In this document: positions 63,100 through 64,000 of the stretch, one piece after another | Layout: each line of letters begins with the position of its first letter | Numbering within the stretch: the stretch's first letter is position 1 | Source: Clostridium sp. | GTDB taxonomy: Bacteria; Bacillota; Clostridia; Clostridiales; Clostridiaceae | DNA: 64,000 nt | Direction: 5' to 3' | Assembly (NCBI RefSeq): GCF_017888565.1 | Contig: NZ_JAGHFX010000058.1 | Span: forward strand, 186,001 to 250,000 | Notes under the pieces: model-generated | The model's input: the letters and a program-made list of their open reading frames with translations, nothing else | Told to the model about the DNA's origin: nothing | The model's database searches: none | Made by a program: the position numbers and the translations under genes

Positions 63100-63137
63100 A
63101 AAGGATTATCAAAATGATAATCCTTTATTTTTTTTAA
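63100..63137 (+). terminator. Terminator after the esterase gene
   Basis: AAAGGATTATC (63100-63110) pairs perfectly with GATAATCCTTT (63116-63126), followed by ATTTTTTTT. A partial copy of the arm, TTATCAAAATGATAA, lies at about 63029-63043. Confidence 0.9.
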
Positions 63138-63209
63138 TAAAATAAGGGGTGAAAGGGGCCTAAAACCATAATAATACTAAAATATTGCCTTAATAATTAG
63201 TGAAAAAGT

Positions 63210-63225
63210 TGGCATGAGTTTTGCT
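63210..63225 (+). promoter_or_regulatory. Sigma-54 promoter of ygeY
   Basis: TGGCATGAGTTTTGCT fits the -24/-12 consensus TGGCAC-N5-TTGCW with GG (63211-63212) and GC (63223-63224) exactly 10 nt apart. It lies about 74 nt before the ygeY start. Transcription would need RpoN and an enhancer-binding activator, neither in this window. Confidence 0.85.
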
Positions 63226-63298
63226 ATAAATATAATCGGTGATCTTAATAATAATATTAAAGAATTAAATATATTTAAACTATAAGGGGGAAAAGAAT

Positions 63299-64000
63299 AT
63301 GGATTTTACAAATATTAAATCACAAGCAGAGGGATATAAAGTTCAAATGACTAAGTTTTTAAGAGATTTAGTTGCTATTCCTGGAGAAAGCTGTGAAGAA
63401 AAAGGTGTTGTTAACCGTATAGCTGAAGAAATGAGAGCATTAGGATTTAATAAAGTTGAAATAGACCCACAAGGTAATGTTCTAGGATATATGGGTACAG
63501 GGGAAACATTAATAGGATTTGATGCACATATTGATACTGTTGGTATAGGAAACAGAGCAAACTGGAACTTTGATCCATATGAAGGATATGAAACTGAAAC
63601 TGAAATAGGTGGACGTGGTACTTCTGACCAACTAGGAGGAATAGTTTCAGCTGTTTATGGAGCAAAAATAATGAAAGACTTAGATCTTTTAAATGAAAAA
63701 TATACAGCATTAGTTGTTGGATCAGTTCAAGAAGAAGACTGTGATGGACTTTGCTGGGAATATATAATTAAAGAAGATAATATAAGACCAGAATTTGTAG
63801 TTTCTACAGAGCCAACAGATGGTGGAATCTATAGAGGGCAAAGAGGACGTATGGAAATTCGCGTTGATGTTCAAGGGGTTTCATGCCATGGTTCAGCTCC
63901 AGAAAGAGGAGATAATGCAATTTACAAAATGGCTGAAATATTAATGAATGTTCGTGACCTTAATGAAAATAATGCTGCTGATGATAAAGAAATCAAAGGC
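63299..64000 (+). CDS. ygeY: YgeY-family M20 hydrolase, 3' end outside window
   Basis: ATG 63299 behind AAGGGGG; the frame stays open to the window edge (234 codons). M20 metallopeptidase motifs: [10 protein letters not shown] with metal His and catalytic Asp, [10 protein letters not shown] with bridging Asp, SVQEEDCDG with catalytic Glu, and RGQRGRMEI plus [12 protein letters not shown] in the lid domain. This is the YgeY family, known for linkage to selenium-dependent molybdenum hydroxylases and purine/amide catabolism operons. The sigma-54 promoter supports such an inducible nitrogen-related operon continuing to the right. Confidence 0.9.
   Translation, partial: MDFTNIKSQAEGYKVQMTKFLRDLVAIPGESCEEKGVVNRIAEEMRALGFNKVEIDPQGNVLGYMGTGETLIGFDAHIDTVGIGNRANWNFDPYEGYETETEIGGRGTSDQLGGIVSAVYGAKIMKDLDLLNEKYTALVVGSVQEEDCDGLCWEYIIKEDNIRPEFVVSTEPTDGGIYRGQRGRMEIRVDVQGVSCHGSAPERGDNAIYKMAEILMNVRDLNENNAADDKEIKG

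Overview
The window is AT-rich DNA with densely packed genes, strong GGAGG/GGGGG ribosome binding sites, frequent TTG/GTG starts and clostridial families throughout: T-box and TPP leaders, GerMN lipoprotein, CbxX/SpoVK-type AAA+ protein, sigma-54-linked YgeY, UPF0309 SIS proteins. It reads as chromosome of a Clostridium sensu stricto, probably a gut or host-associated species. This assignment is an inference from gene content. I see no tRNA, rRNA, IS element, prophage or CRISPR array.

Layout. 1-5.8 kb: a polyphosphate polymerase cut by the window edge, a small anchored DUF3221-like protein, a PhzF remnant, two tandem Cys-containing paralogues of unknown function, an anchored NlpC/P60 peptidase, and an ECF sigma/anti-sigma pair. 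5.8-7.7 kb: tyrS behind a Tyr T-box with a consensus promoter. 7.8-10.6 kb: a small antisense basic protein, then a TPP riboswitch with thiD-thiM-thiE (thiamine salvage). 11-15 kb: an RpiR regulator, an alpha-glucoside PTS and a GH4 6-phospho-alpha-glucosidase, resembling the mal locus of C. acetobutylicum. 15-21 kb: YibE/F, a two-component system with a nearby candidate target promoter, a decayed ABC permease and an MFS protein. 21-23 kb: a putative short RNA and a MutS2-like protein lacking Smr.

23.4-40.2 kb is the most unusual part. A CdaR-type sugar-diacid regulator precedes a closely spaced run: glycerate kinase, DUF3307, ABC sugar importer (two permeases and a lipoprotein), BadF-type amino-sugar kinase, SIS protein, cytoplasmic DUF6259 glycosidase-like protein, a 1,730-residue wall-anchored phosphatase/phosphodiesterase, and a second SIS protein. 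An exported MTA/SAH nucleosidase follows. My reading is a catabolic locus for a phosphorylated or phosphodiester-linked glycan, cleaved at the wall, imported, hydrolysed and phosphorylated inside. The substrate is unknown.

40-50 kb: EcsC, three GNAT acetyltransferases (one BltD-like), two VOC proteins, and a divergent pair of ribosome-protection genes (ABC-F and a TetM/TetB(P)-type GTPase) with back-to-back promoters; also a compact predicted four-way-junction element at 48631-48740. 50-64 kb: ldh with Rex-like sites, an L,D-transpeptidase, an SDR resembling clostridial 7-alpha-hydroxysteroid dehydrogenase, endonuclease IV, a methyltransferase, a large AAA+ protein with three CbxX-type modules, a GerMN lipoprotein, an esterase, and ygeY behind a textbook sigma-54 promoter.

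Three genes have good Shine-Dalgarno sequences but an AUU/AUA or badly spaced codon where the start should be.
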